Part shown: one piece after another, positions 44,201 to 52,746 of the stretch | Position numbering within the stretch: the first letter of the stretch is position 1 | How the letters are laid out: each line of letters begins with the position of its first letter | Assembly (NCBI RefSeq): GCF_030398385.1 | Contig: NZ_JAOAOQ010000011.1 | Location: 1 to 64,000 of the forward strand | DNA length: 64,000 bases | Direction of reading: 5' to 3' | From: Aquibium sp. ELW1220 | GTDB lineage: Bacteria > Pseudomonadota > Alphaproteobacteria > Rhizobiales > Rhizobiaceae | Notes under the pieces: model-generated | Database searches by the model: none | What the model was told of the DNA's origin: nothing | Seen by the model: only the letters and a program-made list of their open reading frames with translations | Program-made: the position numbers and the translations under genes

Positions 44201-45148
44201 ATGCAGGACGCGGCGATCAACCCATCCCCCCCGCCGATAGCCTCCTCGATCCTGGAGCGGCTGCTTGGCGCGACCGGGGATCCGGAGGAAGTCGTCAAGG
44301 CCGGCCGCAGCATCGCCGAACGCATCCTCAAGCCCCTGCGCGCGAGCCTGGAGGATGCCGCCAGCGAACCGGTCCCCGTCGAGATCGAGGCCGTCACGGT
44401 CGAGCGGACGACGGAGCTTCTGGTCGGCGCCGGGCCGCACGACGCGCTGACGGTGGGTTCGTCGAAAGCCTCTCCGGATGCGCTTTCCATCCGCCTGGAG
44501 GCGAAGGCGATCGCAGTCCTGGTCAACGCGCTTTTCGGCGCCGAGGCCGAGGTCGGTGCAGGCGGTATCGATCGCGATCTGTCGCCGGTGGAGATCGAGG
44601 TGGCCAATCTGGTGTGCCGGCTCCTCGCGGTCGCCTACAATGGCTTCAACGGACCGGCGCAGCGGCTGAAACTGCCCCTTCCCTCCGTCGCATCCGGCGA
44701 CGGCCTGAAGGAATTCGCCGTCCGCGATGGTCCTGGCCTCCGCATCGACTTCGCCATCGGCGCCGAGGCGGAACGGGGGCTCGTGTCGCTCTTCATGCCG
44801 CAGCGCATCGTGCTGCAGCGTGGCGAGGAAGAGGCGGCGGATCCCGCCGTCGCCGAGGCGCAGTCGGCGGAGTGGGCTGCGCGTTTCAACGAGGAGGTGA
44901 TGCGCGCGCGCGTGACGCTGCAGGCAACGCTGTCCGTGGGGCGCATGACGCTCGGCCAGGTCGCTTCCTTCCGGAGGGGGCAGGTGATCGAACTGTCCCG
45001 CACCGCGCCGACCGAAACGCGGCTTTCGGCGCGGAACAAGCAGCTCTTCGTTTGCGAGTTCGGGCGTCTTGACGAAAACTACACGGTACGAATCAGAACG
45101 CCGGTGGCCGAGGGCCAGGACATCATCGACGGGCTCGTTTCCCCGTGA
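44201..45148 (+). CDS. fliM: Flagellar motor switch protein FliM
   Basis: 315 aa. Middle CheC-like domain and a C-terminal SpoA domain (LQATLSVGRMTLGQVASFRRGQVIELSR ... FVCEFGRLDENYTVRIRTPV). The canonical N-terminal CheY-P-binding peptide (LSQxEIDALL type) is not present; the N-terminus reads SSILERLLGATG instead. FliM links the chemotaxis signal to FliG. It starts 1 bp after the motA stop. Confidence 0.93.
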   Translation: MQDAAINPSPPPIASSILERLLGATGDPEEVVKAGRSIAERILKPLRASLEDAASEPVPVEIEAVTVERTTELLVGAGPHDALTVGSSKASPDALSIRLEAKAIAVLVNALFGAEAEVGAGGIDRDLSPVEIEVANLVCRLLAVAYNGFNGPAQRLKLPLPSVASGDGLKEFAVRDGPGLRIDFAIGAEAERGLVSLFMPQRIVLQRGEEEAADPAVAEAQSAEWAARFNEEVMRARVTLQATLSVGRMTLGQVASFRRGQVIELSRTAPTETRLSARNKQLFVCEFGRLDENYTVRIRTPVAEGQDIIDGLVSP

Positions 45149-45187
45149 CGCCGATGACCGGTCGGCCGAGCGGCATGGAGTGACGGT

Positions 45188-45682
45188 ATGAGCAAGGCCA
45201 AGGCCCAAGTGCCGGGCGAGGAAGAACTGGACCGCGCGATCAGCGAGTTGCGCGGCGTCCTGAAGGAGGATGCGAGCCCGCTGGGCGCATCGTCCTTCGG
45301 TGACGATGCGGGCGCGTTCGACTCGCCTGCCTTCGGTGACACCGGAATGCCGTCCTTCGATGCGCCGGAGATGCCGTCCTTCGGCGCGGCCATGCCCGAC
45401 TTCGCCGACGATGCCGGCGGCGGAGCGACCAACTCCGGCGTCATCATGACCATTCCGGTGGACGTGCAGATCGTGCTCGGCAGCGCCGAGATGCAGGTCT
45501 CCGAACTGATGGCGCTGAAGAAGGGTGCAACCGTCGCGCTGGACCGCCGGATCGGCGAGCCGGTCGACGTGGTGGTGAACGGGCGCAAGGTCGCACGCGG
45601 CGAGATCACCGTACTCGACAGCGATCCGACGCGCTTCGGCATCCGCCTCACCGAGATCATCTCCGCCGGAAAGGGCAGCTGA
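45188..45682 (+). CDS. fliN: Flagellar motor switch protein FliN
   Basis: 164 aa. An N-terminal disordered tail with PSFD/PSFG-type repeats (about 40-80) precedes the SpoA domain ([72 protein letters not shown] compressed here to its ends). FliN forms the base of the C ring with FliM. ATG at 45188, 39 bp after fliM. Confidence 0.94.
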   Translation: MSKAKAQVPGEEELDRAISELRGVLKEDASPLGASSFGDDAGAFDSPAFGDTGMPSFDAPEMPSFGAAMPDFADDAGGGATNSGVIMTIPVDVQIVLGSAEMQVSELMALKKGATVALDRRIGEPVDVVVNGRKVARGEITVLDSDPTRFGIRLTEIISAGKGS

Positions 45683-45689
45683 AGCCGTG

Positions 45690-46733
45690 ATGGACTTCGG
45701 GATCGGCTCGATCGAAGAACCTTCCTACACGTCGTCCTCCCTGACGCCGCCGCAGAAGGCCGCCGCGATCCTGGTCGCCATGGGGAAGCCGGCCGCTGGC
45801 AGGCTGCTCAAGTTCTTCAAGCAGGACGAACTGAAGGCGCTGATCGAGGCGGCGCGGATGCTGAAGACCATTCCGCAGGGCGAACTCGAGAAGATCATCG
45901 CGGAGTTCGAGGACGAGTTCGCCGAGGGCGCCGGCCTGATGGATTCGGCTGCGACGATGGACAAGATCCTGAGCGAGTCGCTGTCGCCCGAGGAAGTCGA
46001 CGCGATCATGAATCCCGGCTCCGCGACGGGCGAGGCCGATGCACCGCCGCCGGTCTGGCCGGCGATCGAGGCGCTGGAGCCGGCGCGGGTCGGCGCCTTC
46101 CTGGCGGCCGAACATCCGCAGACGGCGGCGCTCGTGCTGACCAATCTCGCCCCCGGTGCGGCGGCCAACGTCCTGCTCACGCTGCCGAAGGCGCTGCGCG
46201 GAGACGTGGCGAAGCGCATGGTGACGATCGGCACGGTCAAGCCGGCGGCGCTCCGCATCGTGGAGAACCAGCTCCGGACCCGCTTGCTCGGAGACACCGG
46301 AGCCAAGTCGCCTGCCATCGGACATGCCCGTGTCGCCAACGTCCTCAACGAACTCGACAAGTCGCAGCTCGACGAGATCCTGTCAGACATGGAGAGCGCG
46401 GGCTTTTCCGACGTCAAGGCGATCAAGGCGCAGCTGTTCTCGTTCGAGGACCTGCCCATGCTGGACCAGCGCTCGCGCCTCACGCTGTTCGACGGCATGT
46501 CGTCGGAGATCGTCACGCTGGCGCTGCGCGGCGCCGACAAGGCGATCGTCGAGGCGGTGCTCACCGCCGTCGGCGCGCGGGCGCGGCGCATGATCGAAGC
46601 CGAGCTCGCGGCCGATCCCGGGAATGTCCAGCAGGCTGCCGTCATCCGGGCGCGGCGCGAGATCGCATCGACCGCCATCCGCATGGGCAAGAGCGGGCAA
46701 ATCACGATGCCGGCCGCCAAGGAAGCGGCCTGA
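45690..46733 (+). CDS. fliG: Flagellar motor switch protein FliG
   Basis: 347 aa. N-terminal FliF-binding part (LTPPQKAAAILVAMGK), middle EHPQTAALVLTNLAPGAAANVLLTLP, and the C-terminal torque domain (FEDLPMLDQRSRLTLFDGMSSEIVTLALRGADKAI). The ATG at 45690 is chosen; a GTG directly before it at 45687 is possible. FliG interacts with MotA to turn the rotor. Confidence 0.95.
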   Translation: MDFGIGSIEEPSYTSSSLTPPQKAAAILVAMGKPAAGRLLKFFKQDELKALIEAARMLKTIPQGELEKIIAEFEDEFAEGAGLMDSAATMDKILSESLSPEEVDAIMNPGSATGEADAPPPVWPAIEALEPARVGAFLAAEHPQTAALVLTNLAPGAAANVLLTLPKALRGDVAKRMVTIGTVKPAALRIVENQLRTRLLGDTGAKSPAIGHARVANVLNELDKSQLDEILSDMESAGFSDVKAIKAQLFSFEDLPMLDQRSRLTLFDGMSSEIVTLALRGADKAIVEAVLTAVGARARRMIEAELAADPGNVQQAAVIRARREIASTAIRMGKSGQITMPAAKEAA

Positions 46734-46778
46734 TCCGCGTCCCGGTCCTCCGATTCCGCCTGAACCGAGTGCCTTCGC

Positions 46779-47870
46779 ATGGCCGATGACGACGACAAGG
46801 AAAGCAAGACAGAGCAGGCGAGCGAGAAGAAGATCCGCGACGCCGTGGAGAAGGGCAACCTGCCGTTCTCGAAGGAAGCGCCGATCTTCGCGACGCTGCT
46901 CGCGGTGCTCGTGTTCGCGCTGTTCTTCGCCTACGACGCGATGGTCCGGCTGGCGGTTTTCCTGTCGACCTTTCTCGAGCGGCCGAACGAATGGAGCCTG
47001 TCCAATTCGGCCGACGCCATTTCGCTCTACCAGATCGTCTTCATGGAAATCGCCCGTGCGATCGTGGTGGTGATGGCGCTGCTCGTCGCTGCCGGCGTCG
47101 GCGCGTCGGTGATGCAGAACCTGCCGCAGTTCGTCGGCGACCGGATCATGCCGAAATTGAACCGCATCTCGCCGATGGCGGGGTGGAAGCGGCTGTTCGG
47201 CGTCCAGGGCCTCGTCGAGTTTCTCAAGTCGCTGGGAAAGGTGCTCTTCGCCGGCGTGTTCCTGGGCTTCGCCATGAGCGACGTGCATGTCAGGCTGCTC
47301 GAGGGGATGCTGATGCTGCCATCGGCCTTCGGCATGCAGATCCGCGACATCGTGGTGGACCTGGTGATGGTCGTCGCCTTCGCCATGGCGCTGATAGCCG
47401 GCGCAGACCTCCTGTGGACCCGCTTCCACTGGATGCAGGAGCTGCGGATGACCAAGCAGGAGGTCAAGGACGAGCACAAGCAGGCCGAAGGCGATCCGAT
47501 CCTGAAGTCGCGCATGCGGTCGCTGGCGCGAGACCGGGCGCGGCAGCGCATGATGGCGTCGGTTCCGCGTGCCACGCTCGTCATCGCCAATCCGACCCAT
47601 TTCTCCATCGCGCTCCGCTACGTGCGGGAGGAGACGGCCGCGCCGATCGTGGTAGCCAAGGGGCAGGACCTCATCGCGCTCAAGATCCGCGAAGTGGCGG
47701 AGGAGCATGGAATTCCGATTTTCGAGGACGTGACGCTCGCCCGTTCCATGTTCAAACAAGTTTCGGTCGATAGCATGATCCCGCCGCAGTTCTACCAGGC
47801 GGTCGCAGAGCTCATCCGCATCATCCAGGGCAACCGCAAGGCCCCGAAGGCAGGCACGTCAGCTTCATGA
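46779..47870 (+). CDS. flhB: Flagellar export switch protein FlhB
   Basis: 363 aa. N-terminal KESKTEQASEKKIRDAVEKGNLPFSKE, four membrane helices, and the cytoplasmic autocleavage motif NPTH at 271-274. Self-cleavage there lets FliK switch export from hook to filament proteins. The stop overlaps the next gene (ATGA). Confidence 0.97.
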   Translation: MADDDDKESKTEQASEKKIRDAVEKGNLPFSKEAPIFATLLAVLVFALFFAYDAMVRLAVFLSTFLERPNEWSLSNSADAISLYQIVFMEIARAIVVVMALLVAAGVGASVMQNLPQFVGDRIMPKLNRISPMAGWKRLFGVQGLVEFLKSLGKVLFAGVFLGFAMSDVHVRLLEGMLMLPSAFGMQIRDIVVDLVMVVAFAMALIAGADLLWTRFHWMQELRMTKQEVKDEHKQAEGDPILKSRMRSLARDRARQRMMASVPRATLVIANPTHFSIALRYVREETAAPIVVAKGQDLIALKIREVAEEHGIPIFEDVTLARSMFKQVSVDSMIPPQFYQAVAELIRIIQGNRKAPKAGTSAS

Positions 47871-48307
47871 ATCGGCAGCCGCATTCCTCCGCACGCGAGA
47901 TCATCGTGGCCAGCGTCCTGCGCGAGGTCGTATCGGAACTGAGGATGGTGGACGTCGCCGACTACATCGCGTTCATCCGGCTGGAACAGCACGGCAATCT
48001 CGCCGATCTCGTGGACTCGGCAGCCGAACTCTACCTCATGCCCGGAACGCTCGGTTTCGGCCATGGCGGCGACGTCAACGTGGGATGGACGGGCGAACCG
48101 ACGATCACGCTCGACCTGCAGCTGAAGCCGCGCGGCGCGACGATCTACTTCGCGCTGAAGATGTCGGCGCTCAAGGCGAGCGTCGACGTCAACTACGTTT
48201 CGTTCGAGGACCCGTCGCCGGACCCGGCCGAAAACACGCGGTTCCTGGCGGAGACCCTGGAAGCGAGCCGCATCCACCGCGCGACGCCGATGGCGATGCG
48301 GGGCTGA
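47867..48307 (+). CDS. Conserved hypothetical protein downstream of flhB
   Basis: 146 aa, soluble, mixed alpha/beta. Segments: REIIVASVLREVVSELRMVDVADYIAFIRLEQHGNLADLVDSAAELYLMPG and ITLDLQLKPRGATIYFALKMSALKASVDVNYVSFEDP. No family recognised. A gene of similar size lies between flhB and the visNR side in other rhizobial flagellar loci. Last gene of the motA unit; convergent with visR across 43 bp. Confidence 0.75.
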   Translation: MNRQPHSSAREIIVASVLREVVSELRMVDVADYIAFIRLEQHGNLADLVDSAAELYLMPGTLGFGHGGDVNVGWTGEPTITLDLQLKPRGATIYFALKMSALKASVDVNYVSFEDPSPDPAENTRFLAETLEASRIHRATPMAMRG

Positions 48308-48350
48308 CCGGGGCAAGGTTGACCGGGGCGCGGCCGCGAGACGGCGGCCG

Positions 48351-49097
48351 TCAGTCGATCAGACCCAGCCGCAAGGCCTTGGCGACCGCGTGCATGCGGT
48401 TGACGGCATCGAGCTTCTGCGTCGTCGCCGTGAGGTACTGGTTGGCGGTGTGGATCGACAGGCCGAGCGCGGCGGCGATCTCGTCGCTGGTCTTGCCCTG
48501 GGCGGTAAGCCGCAGGCACTGGAGCTCGCGTTTCGACATGGCGGGAACCTCGCCGGTCTGCGACAGCAGCATGCGCGCGACGGTGCCGAACAGCGTGAGC
48601 GTCCGGAGGTGGAGGTCGCAGACCAGCGCGTCGTCGACGCCGATCCCGCCGCCCGCCAGAACCACGAAGCCCTGCGCACCGTCGTCGGCAAAGGCCGGCA
48701 GCGCCAACCCCGGAAGGTCGGGTGTGAGCGGTGGCGTTTCCTGGCCGACCACGAGCAGCGGAAAGGCCGGGCAACGATCATGCGCGATCTCGCCGTGCCA
48801 CCAGAACGGCGTCATGGAGCGACCCGCGGCGGCCAGCCAGGCGACTCCGCGTTCGCCGCAGAGGATGCGGGACGTCTCCGAGCTGCGCGGAAACTTCCGG
48901 TCGAAGCAGAGCGCCAGCGCGGGCTGCGGCGTGGTGCGCGATACCAGGAAGACGCCGTAGTAAGTGGCTCCGGCCTCCACCGACATGCGGCGAACCTGGC
49001 GGACGGTGTCGAGGAGCAAGCCCACGTTCTGCGTGGTGACGATGAGGCCGCGCCCGGCCACCTCGATCCAGCTGCCATCCGTCGCCCAGGCGGTCAT
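48351..49097 (-). CDS. visR: LuxR-type flagellar master regulator VisR
   Basis: 248 aa. N-terminal sensor-like domain and a C-terminal GerE/LuxR helix-turn-helix (MSKRELQCLRLTAQGKTSDEIAAALGLSIHTANQYLTATTQKLDAVNRMHAVAKALRLGLI). With VisN it forms the heteromeric regulator at the top of the flagellar cascade of rhizobia. ATG at 49097, 2 bp after the visN stop. Confidence 0.9.
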   Translation of the reverse strand: MTAWATDGSWIEVAGRGLIVTTQNVGLLLDTVRQVRRMSVEAGATYYGVFLVSRTTPQPALALCFDRKFPRSSETSRILCGERGVAWLAAAGRSMTPFWWHGEIAHDRCPAFPLLVVGQETPPLTPDLPGLALPAFADDGAQGFVVLAGGGIGVDDALVCDLHLRTLTLFGTVARMLLSQTGEVPAMSKRELQCLRLTAQGKTSDEIAAALGLSIHTANQYLTATTQKLDAVNRMHAVAKALRLGLID

Positions 49098-49099
49098 CG

Positions 49100-49810
49100 T
49101 CAGATCACCCCGGCGCGGATGGCGGTGGCGATGGCCATGGCGCGGTTGCTCGCCCCGACCTTGCGGATCGCGTGGCTCAGATAGCTGTTGACGGTGTTGG
49201 CGGTGACGCCGAGGATCATGGCCACTTCGCTGGCGGTCTTGCCTTCGGCGACCCAGTACAGGCATTCCCGCTCGCGGTCAGACAGGACTTCGTCTGCCTG
49301 GTCGTCGAAGAGGCCGGGGAAGGGACGGGCAAGCAGGTAGCAGCAGGCGAGCTGTGCCGACGGCAGCATCGCGAGGTCGATCGCGCCGGTCGTTCCGCAG
49401 GACAGCAGCAGATGGCAGCGACGCGAGGCGTCCCTGAGCGGCAGGGCATGCAGTTCGACGTGCCCGAGCCGGCGCAACGTCTCGCGCAGCCTCTGGTCGG
49501 CCGAGATGCGATCCGCGCCGCCCGGGCTGGGGCGCAGGGCCTGCATCGACACGCCCTGCGGCGCAGCCGCGTGCGCGAGACGCTCGATCGCCTCGGCACC
49601 GATCGTCTGCACGGCGTCGAAGATCCAGTTGCTCGCCACGACAAGCGGCTGGCTCTTTCCGCGGACATGCCTTTCCAGCAGCAGGAGATAGTGCGACGCA
49701 CCCGTCTCCCGCGCGATCCTGCCGAGGCAGTCCGTCAACTGCTCCCGGTCCTGGGCCTGACGGATCGCGGCGAGGGTCTCGCGGGAGAGCGTCGGCCGAG
49801 GAAGCTTCAT
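49100..49810 (-). CDS. visN: LuxR-type flagellar master regulator VisN
   Basis: 236 aa. N-terminal autoinducer-type domain and C-terminal LuxR HTH (LSDRERECLYWVAEGKTASEVAMILGVTANTVNSYLSHAIRKVGASNRAMAIATAIRAGVI). Partner of VisR and first gene of the pair. In Sinorhizobium VisNR activate rem, the ftcR homologue, so the hierarchy can be read in this window. ATG at 49810. Confidence 0.9.
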   Translation of the reverse strand: MKLPRPTLSRETLAAIRQAQDREQLTDCLGRIARETGASHYLLLLERHVRGKSQPLVVASNWIFDAVQTIGAEAIERLAHAAAPQGVSMQALRPSPGGADRISADQRLRETLRRLGHVELHALPLRDASRRCHLLLSCGTTGAIDLAMLPSAQLACCYLLARPFPGLFDDQADEVLSDRERECLYWVAEGKTASEVAMILGVTANTVNSYLSHAIRKVGASNRAMAIATAIRAGVI

Positions 49811-49991
49811 GGCTGCGCCGATCCGATCTGACCGTGTCCGGGCACCCGAAAAACGTCATCCGAAGTGGGCGACGCACGAGACCTGCCTGCGACACACATC
49901 GAATCCTGGCTCATGACGAACGCATTCCATGCCGTGCCGGCAGGGTCAAGCAGGTGAGCGACGGGATCGGGAGCGCGGCAGCGGGGCGATG

Positions 49992-51047
49992 TCAGGTGGT
50001 CGACGGCATGCGGCACGAGACGACTTCTCCGGGAGCGGCGAGGCTCTGCAGGGCGGCGACGGGCCTGCCCTCGATCCGGCCGAGCACGGCCCTTGCGACC
50101 TCGCGCCCGGCGAGCCGGAAATCCTCCTGCGAAATCCACAGTTCGGGCCGGTACCAGCGCAGCAGCTTCGACGACTGCTTGGAAACGACGTCGACGTCGC
50201 TGCCGAGTGTCAGCCCGGCTTCCTCGATGCCGGCGACCAGCGCGAAGGTCGCGCCTCCGCTCGCCGCCACCAGCCCGTCGGGCCGGTCGGCGCGCCGCAT
50301 GAGCCGGGCCGTCTTCGCGCGGATGACGTCGATCGGATCGTCGATGGAGATGCCGCTCCAGGCGACCTCCGTCGCGCCGAGTTCCTGCACCGCGTCGGAG
50401 AAGCCGTCGCGCATGTGCTGGTGATAGGTCAGGTCCGGGGGCGGAGGCAGCAGCGCCAGCCTGCGTCGTCCGAGCTCCACCAGTTTGCGAACGGCTGCGG
50501 CCGAGAAGGCACGATTGTCGAAATCATGGAACGGATGGTCCTCGCCGATGGCCGTGCGGCCATGGGTGGCAAAGGGGAAATGATGCTCGAGGAGATAGGC
50601 GACCCGCGGGTCGTTCGGCTCGGTGCGCGACAGGATGATCCCATCGGCCGACCCCGTCTCGACGACGTAGCGTACCGGATCCATCGGGTCGTTGCGCCGC
50701 GAATAGGGGGTGACGATCAGGTGGTAGGGCGTCTCGGCGATGGTCTCGGAGATGCCGTAGATCATGTCGGACACGAAACCGGTCAGGTCCTCCTCGGTGT
50801 CGAGGACGAGGCTGATGACGTTGGTCTTGCCGGTGCGCAGCCGCACGCCCGCGCGATTGGGACGGTAGCCGATCTGCTTGGCCACGAGCCTGACGCGCCG
50901 CTTCGTCTCCTCGCCGATCTCGGGCGCATCCTTCAGTGCGCGCGAGACCGTCGTCACGCCGAGGCCGGTCATGAACGCGATCGTCTTCAGCGTCGGGCGG
51001 GTGCCCTCGGCCGGTGCGGAATCGGAACTGGGATCGAGGCTGTCCAT
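49992..51047 (-). CDS. LacI-family transcriptional repressor
   Basis: 351 aa. N-terminal LacI HTH (TLKTIAFMTGLGVTTVSRALKDAPEIGEETKRRVRLVAKQIGYRPN) and a periplasmic-binding-protein-like sugar sensor domain. Divergent from the ABC transporter; two identical 14-bp operators lie between them, one 79 bp before its own start, so it probably represses both itself and the transporter until its sugar is present. Confidence 0.93.
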   Translation of the reverse strand: MDSLDPSSDSAPAEGTRPTLKTIAFMTGLGVTTVSRALKDAPEIGEETKRRVRLVAKQIGYRPNRAGVRLRTGKTNVISLVLDTEEDLTGFVSDMIYGISETIAETPYHLIVTPYSRRNDPMDPVRYVVETGSADGIILSRTEPNDPRVAYLLEHHFPFATHGRTAIGEDHPFHDFDNRAFSAAAVRKLVELGRRRLALLPPPPDLTYHQHMRDGFSDAVQELGATEVAWSGISIDDPIDVIRAKTARLMRRADRPDGLVAASGGATFALVAGIEEAGLTLGSDVDVVSKQSSKLLRWYRPELWISQEDFRLAGREVARAVLGRIEGRPVAALQSLAAPGEVVSCRMPSTT

Positions 51048-51125
51048 CGGCTTCGCCTATCAGCCCCCCATTCGGCTGGCAACATTGCCGGCCGGCGTTG
51101 CGGAGGGACGCCTTTCACGCGACAG

Positions 51126-51139
51126 CTGAAACGTTACAG
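51126..51139. promoter_or_regulatory. LacI-type operator O1
   Basis: CTGAAACGTTACAG, a near-palindrome centred on CG as in LacI-family operators. It is the exact reverse complement of O2. Confidence 0.78.
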
Positions 51140-51375
51140 AAAAGACGCGCCCGGAGCTAGGACGAGGAACGAAGCGGCGGTCGCACAGGCAAAGGCTGCC
51201 GGCTGAGCGTGTCGCTTTGGCATTCCATTCGATTGCTCATTGTGTGCTGCAGCAGCAGAAATGCTGCATTGCAGCGCGATAAGCGGGCAAATGCATTAGT
51301 TCGGCGCTCGAAAAAAAGGTTGGCCGTCTGCGTTTTCCCGATTGCCACCTATTTTGGCTTCCCCTATGCTCCAAC

Positions 51376-51389
51376 CTGTAACGTTTCAG
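51376..51389. promoter_or_regulatory. LacI-type operator O2
   Basis: CTGTAACGTTTCAG, 20 bp before the GTG start of the substrate-binding protein and exactly 250 bp from O1. A repressor here would sit on or just after the transcription start. Confidence 0.78.
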
Positions 51390-51409
51390 AATTCCAGGGA
51401 GGAACACCA

Positions 51410-52642
51410 GTGCGTTATCATCTCATGACGGCCGCGTTCGCAGCTTCGGTCGCTTTCGCGGCTCCGGCCGCAGCCACGGATCTCGAGGTCACACATTGGT
51501 GGACCTCCGGTGGCGAGGCGGCGGCGGTCGCCGAACTCGCCAAGGCGTTCGACGCCACCGGCAACAAATGGGTCGACGGCGCCATCGCCGGATCGGGCGG
51601 CACCGCCCGCCCGATCATGATCAGCCGCATCACCGGTGGCGACCCGATGGCCGCCACGCAGTTCAACCACGGCCGCCAGGCCGAGGAACTGGTCCAGTCC
51701 GGTCTCATGCGCGACCTGACCGACATCGCCGAGAAGGAAGGCTGGAAGGACATCGTCCGTCCGTCGAGCCTGCTCGATTCCTGCACGCTCGACGGCAAGA
51801 TCTACTGCGTGCCGGTGAACATCCACTCGCAGCAGTGGCTGTGGCTCTCCAACGCCGCCTTCGAGAAGGCCGGCGTCGCTGTGCCGACCAACTGGGACGA
51901 GTTCGTCGCGGCCGCTCCGGCGCTGGAGAAGGCGGGCATCACTCCGCTCGCGCTCGGCCAGCAGCCCTGGCAGGCCTCGCTCGCCTTCCAGGTGCTCGTC
52001 GTCGCGCTGGGCGGCACGGATCTCTACAACAAGGTCTATGGCGAGAAGGATGCGGACGCCGCGGCCGGGCCGGAGATGGCCACCGTGTTCAAGGCCGCGG
52101 ACGATGCCCGCAGGATGGCCAAGGGCTCCAACGTGCAGGACTGGAACCAGGCGACCAACCTCGTCATCTCCGGACAGGCCGCCGGCCAGATCATGGGTGA
52201 CTGGGCACAGGGCGAATTCGCGGTCGCAGGCAAGGTCGCCGGCACGGACTATTCCTGCCTTCCCGGGCTTGGCGTCAACGAGGTCATCCAGACCGGCGGC
52301 GACGCCTTCTACTTCCCGGTCCTGAAGGACGCAGAGAAGTCGGCCGCGCAGGATGTCCTGGCCTCTACCATGCTGGCGCCGGCAACGCAGGTTGCCTTCA
52401 ACCTCAAGAAGGGCTCGCTCCCGGTGCGTGGCGACGTCGACATCACCGCCGCCAACGACTGCATGAAGAAGGGTCTCGACATCCTGGCCAAGGGCAACGT
52501 CATCCAGTCGCCCGACCAGCTGATGTCGGCCGACTCTCTGACGCAGGTGAACGACCTGTTCGTGCAGTTCTTCAACACGCCGTCCATGACTGCCGAGGAC
52601 GCGCAGAAGACCTTCGCCGAGATCGTCGCGGCCGCCGACTGA
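51410..52642 (+). CDS. Sugar ABC transporter substrate-binding protein (CUT1 type)
   Basis: 410 aa. Signal peptide (VRYHLMTAAFAASVAFAAPAAA) then a family-1 solute-binding fold: LEVTHWWTSGGEAAAVAELAKAFDA, the ligand-site region GGDPMAATQFNHGRQAEELV and the tryptophan-rich HSQQWLWLSN. The start is GTG at 51410 with AGGGAGG 7 nt upstream; an ATG at 51425 would cut into the signal peptide. It resembles glucose/mannose-type binding proteins, but the true sugar is unknown. Confidence 0.9.
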   Translation: MRYHLMTAAFAASVAFAAPAAATDLEVTHWWTSGGEAAAVAELAKAFDATGNKWVDGAIAGSGGTARPIMISRITGGDPMAATQFNHGRQAEELVQSGLMRDLTDIAEKEGWKDIVRPSSLLDSCTLDGKIYCVPVNIHSQQWLWLSNAAFEKAGVAVPTNWDEFVAAAPALEKAGITPLALGQQPWQASLAFQVLVVALGGTDLYNKVYGEKDADAAAGPEMATVFKAADDARRMAKGSNVQDWNQATNLVISGQAAGQIMGDWAQGEFAVAGKVAGTDYSCLPGLGVNEVIQTGGDAFYFPVLKDAEKSAAQDVLASTMLAPATQVAFNLKKGSLPVRGDVDITAANDCMKKGLDILAKGNVIQSPDQLMSADSLTQVNDLFVQFFNTPSMTAEDAQKTFAEIVAAAD

Positions 52643-52665
52643 CGGTACCCGACGCGGAACGGTCA

Positions 52666-52693
52666 CCGGTCCCGCCAATCCTGGCGGGACCGG
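52666..52693. other. Perfect hairpin after the sugar-binding protein gene
   Basis: CCGGTCCCGCCA and its exact complement, separated by ATCC, 24 bp after the stop. No T-run. As in many binding-protein operons, it may protect the upstream mRNA and lower permease expression. Confidence 0.65.
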
Positions 52694-52746
52694 CGGCTCC
52701 GCCCCGTCGCCCGTGCGACGGAACCCGGCATACGGGAGGCTTCTTC

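Larger units (their letters stand above)
51048..51409. other. 362-bp divergent control region, LacI gene / sugar ABC operon
   Basis: No gene. It holds two LacI-type operators (51126-51139 and 51376-51389), an AT-rich tract around 51300-51350 that is likely the transporter promoter, and a GCTGCA-rich stretch at 51246-51275 with short inverted repeats of unknown meaning. Confidence 0.75.
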
